Below, piece after piece: positions 44,882-56,257 of a stretch of 64,000 nt of DNA (positions are counted from its first letter, which is position 1; each line of letters begins with the position of its first letter). A program made the translations under genes and the position numbers. Below the pieces are notes generated by a model. It did no database searches and was not told the DNA's origin. It saw only the letters and a list, made by a program, of their open reading frames with translations. The stretch is from Areca catechu (taxonomy: Eukaryota; Streptophyta; Magnoliopsida; Arecales; Arecaceae): NCBI GenBank assembly GCA_021397845.1, contig CM038050.1, positions 114,441,891 through 114,505,890 on the forward strand, in the 5' to 3' direction.

Positions 44882-46325
44882 ATGGTGAATGGAAGAATGC
44901 ATAATGTCTCAGCAAGTAGGAGTCATCCTCCCTCTCAAAGGAACAACCCCCGATAGAAGATAACGTCCCAACCCCCACGTTGGTGGTCGGACAGCAACAA
45001 TTCGAAGCCCTTTTGAATTGAGTCGATACTCTGACAACTATGGTTCAGAATTTCCAAAGTGTAGCCCTTCAGATGGGGCATCTACCAGCCACTTCTAAGA
45101 GTAGTCACCGATTCTGGGGGAGCTGAGACCAGCGTCATCGATCAGTCCTACCTTCCCCGAAGAACGGCTTTCCCCGGAGGGCCGAAGCTCTCGACACCCA
45201 AAGCCGGCCAATGTACCACGGAGTGGGAAAAGATCTAGATGATCCCCCTCTGTCTCCTCCGAGGATTCCACTCCCGAGAGGGAGGCGTCGAAGGAAGCTC
45301 GCCTCGACTACAAGGAAAAGTTCAAGGCCCTCAAGTCTCAAGTTGCGAAGCTTCAGAGGAGGGACGACGAGATCACCGTATACGATCCCCATCCCCCATT
45401 CACTCCTCGCATCATGGCCGAAGCCATCTCTCGGCACTTTAGGATCCCTCAAATAGAATCCTATGATGGCACCACCGATCCACTTGACCACCTGGGAGCT
45501 TCAAGGCCCATATGATGATTGATTCAAGGGGCCTCCGACACATTGCACTACCTCGCCTTCCCTGCCATGCTAAAGAAGGTGGCTCGAATATGGTATTCGA
45601 GCATACGCCCAGGTACCATCGACTCCTTTCCTGAATTAGAAAAACTATTCATATCACATTTCAGGACCTGCCGGAAGATCCCCTGGAATATGGATGCCTT
45701 ATTCCTCCTTCATCAGAAAGAAGGAGAGAGCCTTCGAGACTACATCTCTATGTTCAACTTGGCTACCCTCGAGATCTTGGATCTTAACGAACATGTAGCC
45801 ATGTCTGCTCTGAAGAAGGGGCTTCGATCATCCAGGCTCACTTTCTTCCTAGACAAGAGATTCCCCATAAGCTATTCTGAGCTTTCGACAAGAGCTCAGA
45901 AATATGTCGATGCCGAGGAACAGGCGATGAGTCGGAGGTTGGCTGAAGGGAAACTCGTCTCGAAGAAGAAAAGCAATAGGGGGCAAGACCCCTCAATCCT
46001 CAACAACAACAACTCCGCATGGAGGCAAAGTCCTGAGCCCAGAGCACCGGGCATGAAATTTGACTCTTACACCCCCCTCAATCTTCCTAGAGAGAGGATC
46101 CTAATGGAGATAGAAAAAGAAAGCTATCTCAAACGGCTGCATCCCATGAAGGCATCATCTTCTACAAGGAATAGGAACAAATACTACAGATTCAACCGAG
46201 ACCACGGCCACAACACTGAGGATTGCATCCAACTCAAGGATGCTATTGAAGATCTGATCAAAAGAGTCTACTTAGGTAGGTACGTCGGTCGCCCAAAACC
46301 TAGGCCTAAGGCCACGGCCTCCTAG
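44882..46325 (+). pseudogene. T4 Gag
   Basis: Scattered N-terminal parts (VVGQQQFEALLN near 44983, frame broken) lead to a coiled coil (YKEKFKALKSQVAKLQRRDD) and a clear capsid core from 45414: SRHFRIPQIESYDGTTDPLD, then WYSSIRPGTIDSFPELEKLF and EGESLRDYISMFN. The degenerate nucleocapsid box KYYRFNRDHGHNTEDCIQL is followed by LGRYVGRP. Two adjacent stops and small indels lie near 45513, otherwise 45519-46325 is open. Gag assembles the particle and packages RNA. 46326-46478 is a damaged linker. Confidence 0.88.
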
Positions 46326-46478
46326 AGAGTCCCCGAAGAAGTCGAACTACCCGACCAAAGACCCACCGATGGAAGTGTGGGAATGCTACATCGGCCGACC
46401 ACTTGGAGGAGGGCTAAAGACGATGCCCCGAAATAGCTCAAGGACAACAACTCTATATTCTTCTTCGATGATGACCTT

Positions 46479-46647
46479 ATGGGAGTTCAGCACTCACATG
46501 ACGACCTAGTTGTAATATCAACCATTGTGGCCAACTATGATGTAAGGTGTATCCTGATTGATAATGGAAGCTCTACAGACATCTTGCTCTACGACATATT
46601 CTCCCGGATGTGCTTACCTAAAAACAAATTACAGAGGTCTCATCTAC
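46479..46647 (+). pseudogene. T4 protease, first part
   Basis: ILIDNGSSTDILLYDIF with the catalytic Asp, then CLPKNKLQR. The frame is cut by S1 at 46648. It matches T2 protease ILIDDGSSTEILLYDAF. Confidence 0.85.
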
Positions 46648-47952
46648 TGTTGACTCTGGTTTTGATTTTGATGATTGACAAAATGTTTAAGTATATATGA
46701 CTACTAATTATATTTTAAGTATATTTTTTCATATCTTAGTACTCATCCATATTGAATGAAGAAATACTTGTATTTCAATTGAAAAAGTCCTTAAATTAAT
46801 GGAAAATTAAGTATATGGACTTTGGAATTGATTTGGAATTGAAGTGTCAACACATGAGATCAAGTGTCAACACTTGAAGAGTGAAGTGTTGACTCAAGGC
46901 CTGAGAACAAGAAAAATATAGAAAAAATGAAAAATCAAATTGGCTGTGAATAGTGTTCTAGTGTCGACCTACTGTAGCAAGTGTCAACACTTGTACTGTT
47001 CAAGTGTCGACACTTACTGTTCAAGTGTCGACACTTACTGTTCAAGTGTCGACACTTGACTGTAACGGCTAGTTTTTAAAAGCTGCAGAACTTCTCCAAC
47101 TTGCTTCAAACAGCCATATCTTCATCCCCAACGATCATAAACGGTCATCTATGATTTGGAGAGCTATATAAACATCAAAAATCAAATGGGGAAGCAATCC
47201 TTTGGTGAGATTAATGAATATTCTTCAAGGATTCAAGAGTTGAGTGGTTCAAGCCTTCAAGCTTCCAAGTTTCAAAGAGAGCATCCAAAGTTCACATCCT
47301 CAAGCATCAATCAAACGCTTCATCAACTTGAAGACAAGATCTTCATCAACTCTCAATGGGCTTCAAAGAGATATTTGCTTTATTTTAGAAAGATTTTATT
47401 GTATTCATTAATACTTGCTCTTACATTATTTTAGTTAAGGTTTTTGGTGAGCCTTGGAAAACCAAAGAGGTTTTTGGTAAGCCTTTGAAAACCAAAGTGG
47501 TTGTTGGTGAGCCTTGAAACCAACTAGGATTTTACTTGTGAGCCCGAAGCCAAAACAAGTTGTTTAGGTTCTTTGTTATCCCGTAAAACTAAGGGTGGTT
47601 GTTGGTGAGCCTTGAAACCAACTAGAGTTTGACTTGTGAGCCCGAAGACAAAACAAGTTGTAAAGGTTATTGGTGAGCCTAAGTTATAAAACCAAACTTA
47701 GTGAAATTCCCAAGGGATTCTTGGGGAGTGGATGTAGGTGCTTGGTTGGCACCGAACCACTATAAACCTTTGTATTTATGTGATTGTTCTTCTTGTGCCT
47801 TTATTTCTTTATTTCTGCTGCATTTATTTGAAATACACAAGCACTTGAATTGCATTAGCACATACTTGCTTTAGTTCACACTTTGCAAATAATACAAAAG
47901 TTTTATAAAACCCAATTCACCCCCCCTCTTGGGTTGCCTACCTGAGTCTACA
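46648..47952 (+). repeat. S1 5' LTR (1305 bp)
   Basis: Starts TGTTGACTCTGG, ends CTGAGTCTACA. An array of palindromes lies at 46842-47059, and repeated words TTGGTGAGCC and AAACCAACTAG at 47440-47720. A TATA box TATATAAACATC is at about 47164. Confidence 0.93.
46842..47059 (+). repeat. Array of AGTGTCGACACTT palindromes in S1 5' LTR
   Basis: Several copies of CAAGTGTCGACACTTG or partial forms, spaced about 24-26 bp near 46980-47059, just upstream of the TATA box. Three copies read GTGTCAACAC, the change expected from loss of the central CpG. The matching array is at 51074-51294. Confidence 0.85.
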
Positions 47953-47954
47953 AT

Positions 47955-47966
47955 TGGTATCAGAGC
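47955..47966 (+). promoter_or_regulatory. S1 primer-binding site (initiator Met tRNA type)
   Basis: TGGTATCAGAGC two bases after the 5' LTR. Confidence 0.95.
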
Positions 47967-48009
47967 TTGGTGCTCTGATTGAAAATCTAACGATTTTGAG
48001 TTAAAGATT

Positions 48010-49156
48010 ATGGCAACCCTTGTAGGTATTAGTGTTAGACCACCGTTTTTCAATGGCATAAATTACACATTTTGGAAAACTCGCATGCGCATCCATATTC
48101 AATCTATTAGTTATTATCTTTGAAAAATTATTGTTAGTGGTCCTCATATTCCTTCCATGTTGGTTAATGGCATTTCCATTCCAAAGCTCGAAGAAGATTG
48201 GAATGAATATGACATTAAACAAACTGAAATCAATGCTAAAGCAATGAACTTGCTTTATTGTGCATTGGACTTGAATGAATTTAATAGAATCTCTACATGC
48301 ACATCGACGAAGAAAATATGGGACACACTTGAAGTTACTCATGAGGGTACTCTTCAAGTGAAGAATACTAAAATTAATTTGCTTGTACATTCTTTTGAAA
48401 TTTTTGAAATGATGCATTATGAATCTATTTCTGATATGTATACTAGATTTATGACTATTATTAATGAATTGAATAGTCTTGGCAAAATCTATACTAATGC
48501 TAATTTGGTAAACAAAATTCTTAGATCCTTGCCAAAATCATGGGATCCAAAGGTGACGGCGATCCAAGAAGCTAAAGATGTAGAAACCTTATCTTTGGAG
48601 GAGCTTATCGGTTCACTCATGACTTAGAGCGATAGCGAAGATTCAAGTACGGATGATGAAGTTGCGCATCTTTGCTTTATGGCAAATGAGAAAAAGTTAT
48701 GTGCTAAAAATAATTATGATTTTACCTTTAAAGAATCATATGATGCATCTAATGATCTTGTGCATAAATATAGATTACTAAAAATTGAGCACAAGAAATT
48801 AAATAGGCATGTAGATTCATTTTCTCTTGACAACACCAATCTTGCAAAAAAAATGGTGATTTAAATGCCAAGATTTATATTTTGAAAAATGAAAAGAATA
48901 ATTTTTCTAAAGAAAAAGAATTTTTAGAAAAAGAAAATGTTATTTTGAAAGATTTATGTGATAAAAATATTTTGGTTGAGGAAAAGAAGCAAAAACTTTT
49001 GAAAAATTCTCTATTCCTACTTCTTTCAATTTATCTTCTAAATATGGTTTTAATGCTTATCCTTCTAGATCAAGAAAAGTTTGGGTTCCAAAAGGAACCA
49101 TAATTACTAATCATAAAGGACCCAAGAAAGTTTGGGTACCAAAAATGTCTACTTAA
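48010..49156 (+). pseudogene. S1 Gag, internally deleted
   Basis: Starts MATLVGISVRPPFFNGINYT, an opening typical of SIRE-type Gag, with a UBN2 domain (KIWDTLEVTHEGTLQVKNTK, RSLPKSWDPKVTAIQEAKD, LSLEELIGSL). A TGA at 48121 stands where Trp is expected. At 48625 the sequence passes directly into SEDSSTDDEVAHLCFMA; relatives have a longer linker and a CCHC knuckle between these parts, and here the knuckle is absent. A coiled coil follows (48700-49020), then SRKVWVPKGT and GPKKVWVPKMST. Frameshifts near 48862 and 49010. Confidence 0.85.
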
Positions 49157-50866
49157 TTTGTTTTGCTGGAATGTCTTGCAACCCAACATGAAGAAAGGAA
49201 GTTCTTGAAAAGAGGTTGTACAAGATAATTTAAAGAAGTGGACAAGCTACATTTTGAACTAAATGGTAAAAGGAAGGACTTTGTATATTGGTAAATTCTA
49301 AACATCTCCCTCCATAATTAAAAATGTAGATTAATTTTTATTGCATCAATTACTTTAAAAAATTATTTTAAATAGTTAATTAGAATCAAGTTTGGACTTA
49401 TCATCATTGGCTATGATCATGGACTTTTTGATGTTGATGAATTTCATGCTATCAAGATTAAACTTATGATTATAAGACCTTCACTTAATTTTGATTAATA
49501 TATTTCATAAAAAATACTTTTAAAAATGCATATTGATTTGAAAAATATTTTAATTGATTAATTAGAATCAAGCTTAGACTAATAATCATTATTTATGATC
49601 GTGACTATTTTGATGTAAATGGATTTCATGCTCTCATGATTTCAACTTATGATTACTAGACTTTCACTTGATTTTGATTAATACAGTTTTTGAATTATTT
49701 CAAGTGAAATGTTACGATTTATGTGCTTTCTTTGTTGACATCTATGCTTAAGTTAGAATTGATTTGAATCAAGTATAAAACTAGTAGTTAAGGGTTATAT
49801 TTAAGAAGAAGGTATGCATATTGACAAACCCTTACTCTAGTAGCTAGACTTGATATCATATTATTTCTAGCATTTGTATGGATATCAAATCATCTTAAAA
49901 TGAATTTGAAATCATGCTAAAAGTTTTTAAGTGATATAAATGCTTTGTATTTTGAAAATCATGAATATTTTGAAAATTTTCAAATCTTGATGCATAAGCT
50001 TTCATGTTTCATTCCTGAAATAAATGCATATTTTTAAAGGAGGAATAATATTCAGGGGGAGCATCCAAAGATTTGTTATCATATTTGATGCTTTGAATAT
50101 CTTGTTGATATCATGCTTTGCTTATATTTCTCTGATACTCCTTCTTCTTGTTTTCAAATCTAATTCTTTGAGGGGAGTTACATTCAAATGGTATCATATT
50201 CTATTGGTATCAAAATTATTTTTAAAAGAATTTCTAGTAACCGCTTCGGATTGGGTTAGTCATAATGGTCGTTCTGTCATAGGAGATAAGTAGGGCTTAA
50301 AGACCCTCTCTTCCCATTCAATGGGCTCTCTTATGACGTGTAGGGGTGCCGCTATGACCTTATCCCATGAACAAGTAAGGCGAATGGATAATATACATCA
50401 AATCATTTCTTGCATGTGCTTACATTCTGTGGTATCTTGTTCAATTTGTATCATATTCAATTGATATCATAATTATTTTATTTCATGCATTGATTTTGAT
50501 GACCTACTTGCTATTCTTTCCAACTTCATTCCCACTTTGTTTTGCCTTTCACCCTTTTTCATGATGTCAAAAAGGAGAGAAAATTGTTAAGTATGACAAG
50601 GGGAAGATTGGATAAACATGAAAAATCATTTGAAAAATGAAAAAGGGAAGAAGAATGCAAAATATTTTTATCTAAAGGGAAGAATTAGTAAGAAGAAATA
50701 CTGAAAATTTAAAAATTTTGCATATTTTGAAAAATATTTTTTAAAGATTTTTTGGATCATATTTTGAGGGGGAGCTTGGTGCTTATTGTTTTGAGTTTAC
50801 ATGTTTATACTATTGTTAATCTTTTAAGCTTACCCTATTCATATACTTAAAGATTTTGTCATCATC
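49157..50866 (+). other. S1 non-coding body in place of pol
   Basis: 1.7 kb of AT-rich sequence without pol motifs. 49378-49690 holds almost two units of a 182-bp repeat (AATTAGAATCAAG, CATGCTATCAAGATT). No gene seen. Confidence 0.7.
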
Positions 50867-50880
50867 AAAAAGGGGGAGAT
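50867..50880 (+). promoter_or_regulatory. S1 polypurine tract
   Basis: AAAAAGGGGGAGAT after GTCATCATC, the familiar SIRE-type plus-strand primer. Confidence 0.93.
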
Positions 50881-52187
50881 TATTGACTCTGGTCTTGATT
50901 TTGATAATTACAAAATATTTAAGTATATATGAGTACTAATTATATTTTAAGTGTGTTTTTTCATATCTTAGTACTCATCCATGTTGAATGAAGAAATGCT
51001 TGTATTTCAATTAAAAAAGTCTTTAAATTAATAAAAAACTAAGTATATGGACTTTGGAATTGATTTGGAAATGAAGTGTCGACACCTGAGGATCAAGTAT
51101 CGACACTTGAAGAGTGAAGTGTCGACTCAAGGCCTGAGAACAAGAAAAATACAGAAAAAATGAAAAATCAAATTGGCTGTGAATAGTGTTCTAGTGTCGA
51201 CCTACTGTAGCAAGTGTCGACACTTGCACTGTTCAAGTGTCGACACTTGTACTATTCAAGTGTCGACACTTACTGTTCAAATGTCGACACTTGACTGTAA
51301 CGGTTAGTTTTTAAAAGCTATAGAACTTCTCCAACTTGCTTCAAACGGCCATATCTTCATCCCCAACGGTCATAAAAGGTCATCTATGGTTTGGAGAGCT
51401 ATATAAACATCAAAAATCAAATGGGGAAGCAATCCTTTGGTGAGATTTTTGAATATTCTTCAAGGATTCAAGAGTTGAGTTGTTCAAGCCTTCAAGCTTC
51501 CAAGTTTCAAAGAGAGCATCCAAAGTTCACATCCTCAAGCATCAATCAAAGGCTTCATCAACTTGAAGACAAGATCTTCATCAACTTTCAATGGGCTTCA
51601 AAGAGATATTTTCTTTATTTTAGAAATCTTTTATTGTATTCATTTATACTTGCTCTTACATTGTTTTAGTTAAGGTTTTTGATGAGCCATGGAAAACCAA
51701 AGAGGTTTTTGGTAAGCCTTTGAAAACCAAAGTGGTTGTTGGTGAGCCTTGAAACCAACTAGGGTTTTACTTGTGAGCTCGAAGCCAAAACACGTTATTT
51801 AGGTTCTTGGTTATCCCGTAAAACCAAGGGTGGTTGTTGGTGAGCCTTGAAACCAACTAGGGTTTGACTTGTGAGCCCGAAGACAAAACAAGTTGTAAAG
51901 GTTGTTGGTGAGCCTAAGTTATAAAACCAAACTTAGTGGAATTCCCAAGGGATTCTTGGGAAGTGGATGTAGGTGCTTGGTTGGCACCGAACCACTATAA
52001 ACCTTTGTATTTATGTGATTGTTTTTCTTATGCGTTTATTTCTTTATTTCTGCTGCATTTATTTGAAATACACAAGCACTTGAATTGCATTAGCACATAC
52101 TTGCTTTAGTTCACACTTTGCAAATAATACAAAAGTTTTATAAAATCCAATTCACCCCCCCTCTTGGGTTGCCTACCTGAGCCTACA
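50881..52187 (+). repeat. S1 3' LTR (1307 bp)
   Basis: Partner of 46648-47952. It begins TATTGACTC (TG changed to TA) and ends GAGCCTACA. It keeps more intact TCGA-centred palindromes than the 5' LTR. Confidence 0.93.
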
Positions 52188-52192
52188 TCTAC

Positions 52193-52476
52193 CACTAACG
52201 GGGTTTTGGGGGGACTAGGTTGTGGTTGAGAGCAAAATAATGCTGCCTGTAACCCTTGGCACCGAATCCTAGCAAAAAATGCTCCTTGTCAATTTCGTGG
52301 TGGTCCGAACACCTTCAGTATATAATGTCATTTTGGGGAGGCCTTCCTTAAACAAATTTCGAGCCATAGTGTCGACCTACTATCTCCTAGTCCGTTTTCC
52401 CACTAGGGGAGGAGTAGGGAAAGTGAAAGGCAACCAAAGGGCTGCATGGCAGTGTCCAATGATCCAGGATAGATAA
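52193..52476 (+). pseudogene. T4 protease, second part
   Basis: After S1 the frame resumes: PLTGFWGD, a TAG, KIMLPVTLGTES, then a shift into TPSVYNVILGRPSLNKFRAI and STYYLLVRFPT. ILGRP is the second conserved protease box. 52477-52688 is a linker toward RT with FEDYGEL-like acidic sequence and one stop. Confidence 0.85.
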
Positions 52477-52688
52477 TCGGCTAACTCCCCAACCCCGGAT
52501 CAACTCAACCCGAGGGAACCATTCGAAGACTATGGGGAGCTGATGGAAAGAACCGTGCTGGTATAACTAACTGAGGAAGACCCCACCAAAGTTATACAGA
52601 TTGGGAGTCTACTTGATGAGGTGACAAGAGCGGAGCTAATCCACTTCCTCAAAATAATGCTGATATCTTCGCTTGGTCAGCCTCAGAC

Positions 52689-53810
52689 ATGCCCGGAATT
52701 TCAGTCGAAGTAATCACCCATTGGCTGGAGGTCATCCCTGGTTACAGGCCCGTTCAGCAAAAGAAGAAGAGCTTTGTCCCTGAGAGGCAGAAGGTGATAG
52801 ATGAAGAGGTGAACAAACTCCTTAAAACTAGGTTTATTCGGGAGACACATTACCCTGAATGGCTGGCAAATGTGATGATTGTAAGGAAAGCTAATAGAAA
52901 ATGGAGGATCTATATTGATTACATAGACCTCAATAAAGTATATCCAAAAGATAGCTTTCCTTTATCAAAGATTGACCAATTGATCGATGCCACCGTAGGA
53001 CACTAACTGTTAAGTTTTATGGATGCCTTCTCTGGATACAACCAGATAAGAATGGACCCTCAAGATGACGAGAAGATGACCTCCATCACTGACAAGGGCC
53101 TATACTGCTATAGAATGATGCCATTCGGACTAAAGAATGCTGGGACAACATTTCAAAGGTTGATCTGCAAGGTATTTAGAGAATAGCTTGGAAGGAACAT
53201 GGAGGCCTATGTCGATGACATGATTGTGAAGAAACTCCTGAAGGTGAACCATATTGAGGACCTGCAAAAGGTGTTTGATGCCCTACGATGTCATCGGATG
53301 AAGCTAAATTTGATGAAGTGTGCTTTCAGAGTGACATCGGGTAAATTCTTAGGATATCTTATTACCAATCGAGGAATTGAAGCCAACCCTAAGAAAATTG
53401 AAGCCATCCGGAATATGAGGCATCCTTCTTGCAAGGAGGTACAATGGCTAACAAGGAAGGTCACCTATCTGAGCTAATTCATTTCCTGGTCGGTCGAGAA
53501 ATGCCTCCCTTTCTTCAAAGTAGTTTGACAATCCCGGGACTTCGAATGGATTGAAGACTATCGTCTCACTCTTGAAGAGTTGAAGAGGTACTTGGAGACC
53601 CCACCACTACTCTCTAATCCCCGAGAAGGCGAGACTCTCTGTCTATACCTCTCTGCTTTGGATGAGGCTATCAGCTCAGTTCTCATCCGAAATGAGAAAG
53701 GCAATCTCCAAAAGCTAGTCTACTATATCAGCAAAGTCTTGCATGATGCTGAGACGAGATACTCGAAGATACAAAAGCTTGTCTACTCACTAGTGATTAC
53801 GGCAAAATGA
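52689..53810 (+). pseudogene. T4 reverse transcriptase and RNase H
   Basis: Upstream RPVQQKKKSFVPERQKVID, then MIVRKANRKWRIYIDYIDLN, LLSFMDAFSGYNQIRMDPQD, MPFGLKNAGTTFQRLI, intact active-site box YVDD in MEAYVDDMIVKK, and VTSGKFLGYLITNRGIEANP. RNase H side: LCLYLSALDEAISSVLI and YISKVLHDAETRYSKIQKL. Stops near 53006, 53187, 53475, 53527 and 53808. Catalytic residues of RT are kept although the frame is broken many times. Confidence 0.9.
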
Positions 53811-53959
53811 CTATGGCCCTATTTTCGGCCCTCACCATCGTGGTTCTGATAGACCAACCCCTCAAGGGCATCCTTTGCTGTCCTGATACCTCTAGAAGGA
53901 TAGCCAAATAGGCTGTAAAGTTGAGCAAATTCGACATCGACTTCTGACCCAGACCAGCG

Positions 53960-54625
53960 ATGAAGGCACAAGTACTATCAAACTTTATAGCCGAATGCAC
54001 CAGGAAGCCCGAAGATGGTCTACAATCCACCAAAAAGGAAGGAGCTACCTCGAAAGACATGGAGTTGGTCTGGCTACTCCATGTGGATGGAGCCTCCAAC
54101 TCCATCGGATGTGGTGCGGGCCTCATATTAGCTAAGCTAGATGGCCATACAGTGGAGTACGCTCTCCGTTTCTCCTTCCATGCTTCGAATAACCAAGCTA
54201 AATACGAGGCCCTCCTTGCAGGGCTTCGAATCACCGAAAGCTTGGGGATTCGAAAGGTCCAGGTCTACTTAGACTCTTAGTTGGTGGTGAACCAAGTTAA
54301 CGGAGAGTTCGAGGGCCGAGATCCAATAATGATCCAATACTTAAAAAAAGTGCAGGCCCTATCCTCCCAATTGGAATCTTTCGACATTACCCGTGTACCA
54401 AGGTCCAAAAACTCCCAAGCCGATGCCCTCTCCAGGCTCGCTACTACCAATCCAAACTCCCTTGATTGTACCTTCATACAACATCTCGAAGTCCCAAGCA
54501 TAACCGAAGGAACATCAAGAGTTCATCAGATTAAAAATGAGCCTAGTTGGATGGACCCCATCCTCCAATTTCTGGATAAAGGCACGCTGCTGGAAGACAA
54601 AGGGGAGGCCAAGAAGGTCCGATGG
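53960..54625 (+). pseudogene. T4 second RNase H (archaeal-type) and linker
   Basis: LLHVDGASNSIGCGAGLILA, NNQAKYEALLAGL (Lys where Glu is usual in AEYEA), then VVNQVNGEFEGRDPIMIQYL and RSKNSQADALSRLA. A TAG lies at 54278. The frame is open to 54625, where D1 enters. The loss of the Glu ligand would impair this domain. 53811-53959 is frameshifted RNase H linker. Confidence 0.87.
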
Positions 54626-55024
54626 TGATGCAAGACAGGATGCGGAGAGGGCCAAGAAACCTCACGTGTTGGACTTGGGCTAGGGCACTGGGCTGGGGTG
54701 GCTTGGACTGGGGTTCCATCTTTATGGGTTGGAGGGGGTACTTCCCTATGGGCATGGCGACATGAAAGCGTCCAGGTTCCTAAAGTCCAACTCTAGTTGG
54801 GGGGGCCTGGTGAATCTCCTGGCCTGTTGACTCTCCTCTTAAACATGACTTGAATGAAAACTACATGGACTCGATTGGACTTGACTAGACTAAAAATGAC
54901 TGGACCTGACTAAGTGGACTCAACTGGACTCAATTGTCTCACTTTATTACAGGACTCAATTGGCTCACATTAGTACAAGTGACTTAGTACTAATGAACTC
55001 AAATAGACTCTCGGGTCTCCATCA
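54626..55024 (-). repeat. D1 3' LTR (399 bp, internally deleted)
   Basis: Starts TGATGCAAGACAGGATGCGG, ends CTCCATCA. It lacks about 330 bp found in the right LTR (roughly 56283-56620). The rest matches well, including GACTCGATT..GACTTGACT words. Confidence 0.9.
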
Positions 55025-56242
55025 TTTCCCTAGAGTGGGGAGAACTTGACTCCATCGAGTCAGGCTCAGCAGGGGCTTTGATGGGACCAAATCCAAGCAT
55101 ATCCAAAGAAACAAATCCATAAAATAGATCCAATCAAATAAATCCAAATATATCCAAATAAGCTTGGAATAAAGAAGAGGCTCTGCTTTGAGAATCATGT
55201 AACTCTAAAATTTGTGCAGCTTTGAGATCCATGTTTTAATTTTAATCTACTCTAAAAAGTATGCTTCATTTTAATTGGATTGCTTTGAAATCTGTGTACT
55301 GAAAATCATGCAGCTTTAAAATCGGCAATAGGGAAGGAAGTTGCATTCATGTTCGTGCGTTGGACTCTCATTCTCATGGATGAATACCGGAAAATAGTGG
55401 ATGCTCGCGAAGGGGTTTCGTCGGCATCAGTTCTGGGCGGAGATGGTGCGGAGGACATGGCGATGGATGAAGGGGTGTTAGTGCTCCAGGTTAGAGAGGA
55501 TGGATGGGATCAAACACCCTCTGGCGGTGGTGGGAAGGACCTGGGCCTCGTCTGATACGCTACTTCTTGGTGTAGTGGAGAAGCGAATCCGAGGAGTCCA
55601 GCGATCGGAGTGGCAGCATCGGTGTAGGAGGGGAAGGGGGATCTTCCTTGCCATTTCCATCATGGTGAAGAACAGTCAGATCTGGCCCGGTGGTGGTGAA
55701 CGAGGATGTGTCATGGCAGCAAGGGGATTTGGTGGGATCCAATGGGGGAGATGAAGGATTGGGCATGCCGAAGGAGATGGGGCTTGGAGTTTGGCCGTGT
55801 AGTGGTGGGAGGCAATTGGATGCGATGGGAAAAGGTCGACGATAGCGAGGAAGGAGGTTGAGGTGTCGCACAAGCATTATGAAGGCGGGATGGCATTACT
55901 TGCCTTGGCTGCTCTGACTTTCTAGATGGGAGGGAAGCAGGGGAGTTGGCGGCAATGTCGGAGGTGCTGAGAAGGACCTCGACCGGCGATGATGGAAGCG
56001 CATGGGGAGGCCAACGGCTGATGATGAGATGACCTTGTTTGGAGGCAAATGAGTTGGTTGTTGTTGGTGATGAGGGGCTCTATTCTCTGACAGACCAGTG
56101 GGAGGAAGAAGAAGGTTAGGGGATGAGGAGAGAAGAAGAAATAAAGAATAAGGGGAGAGAGAAAATGGCGGGGCTAGTGAGGAGGATCTGGACAGGAGGA
56201 AGGATGTGGAGCCTAGAGGAAGAAGAAACCCTAATCTTTTGG
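55025..56242 (-). other. D1 body, non-coding
   Basis: The half nearest the primer site is GC-richer and C/T-rich on the minus strand, with a 119-codon frame (56255-55896) lacking any known motif. The other half is AT-richer. No gag or pol signature is visible. It may be a leader, or captured DNA. Confidence 0.55.
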
Positions 56243-56254
56243 GCTCTAATACCA
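56243..56254 (-). promoter_or_regulatory. D1 primer-binding site (Met tRNA type)
   Basis: The minus strand reads TGGTATTAGAGC, one change from the initiator-Met complement, three bases inside the right LTR. Confidence 0.85.
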
Positions 56255-56257
56255 AAC

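Larger units (their letters stand above)
46648..52187 (+). mobile_element. S1: SIRE-like copia element, gag only, nested in T4
   Basis: LTRs 46648-47952 and 50881-52187, perfect duplication TCTAC (46643-46647 and 52188-52192), Met-type primer site, gag, polypurine tract. The 2.9-kb body has no protease, integrase, RT or RNase H. The frame of the T4 protease continues past the right end. It has all the cis signals needed for being mobilised by a full-length relative. Confidence 0.93.

Noticed and set aside
44099..45491. Overlapping ORFs around the T4 LTR and leader
   Set aside because: They lie in the LTR or are out-of-frame shadows of the Gag N-terminal coding region.
55349..56255. ORFs on both strands in D1 as a captured gene
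   Set aside because: No motif, low-complexity Ser/Pro/Leu composition and several overlapping frames; kept only as a question.
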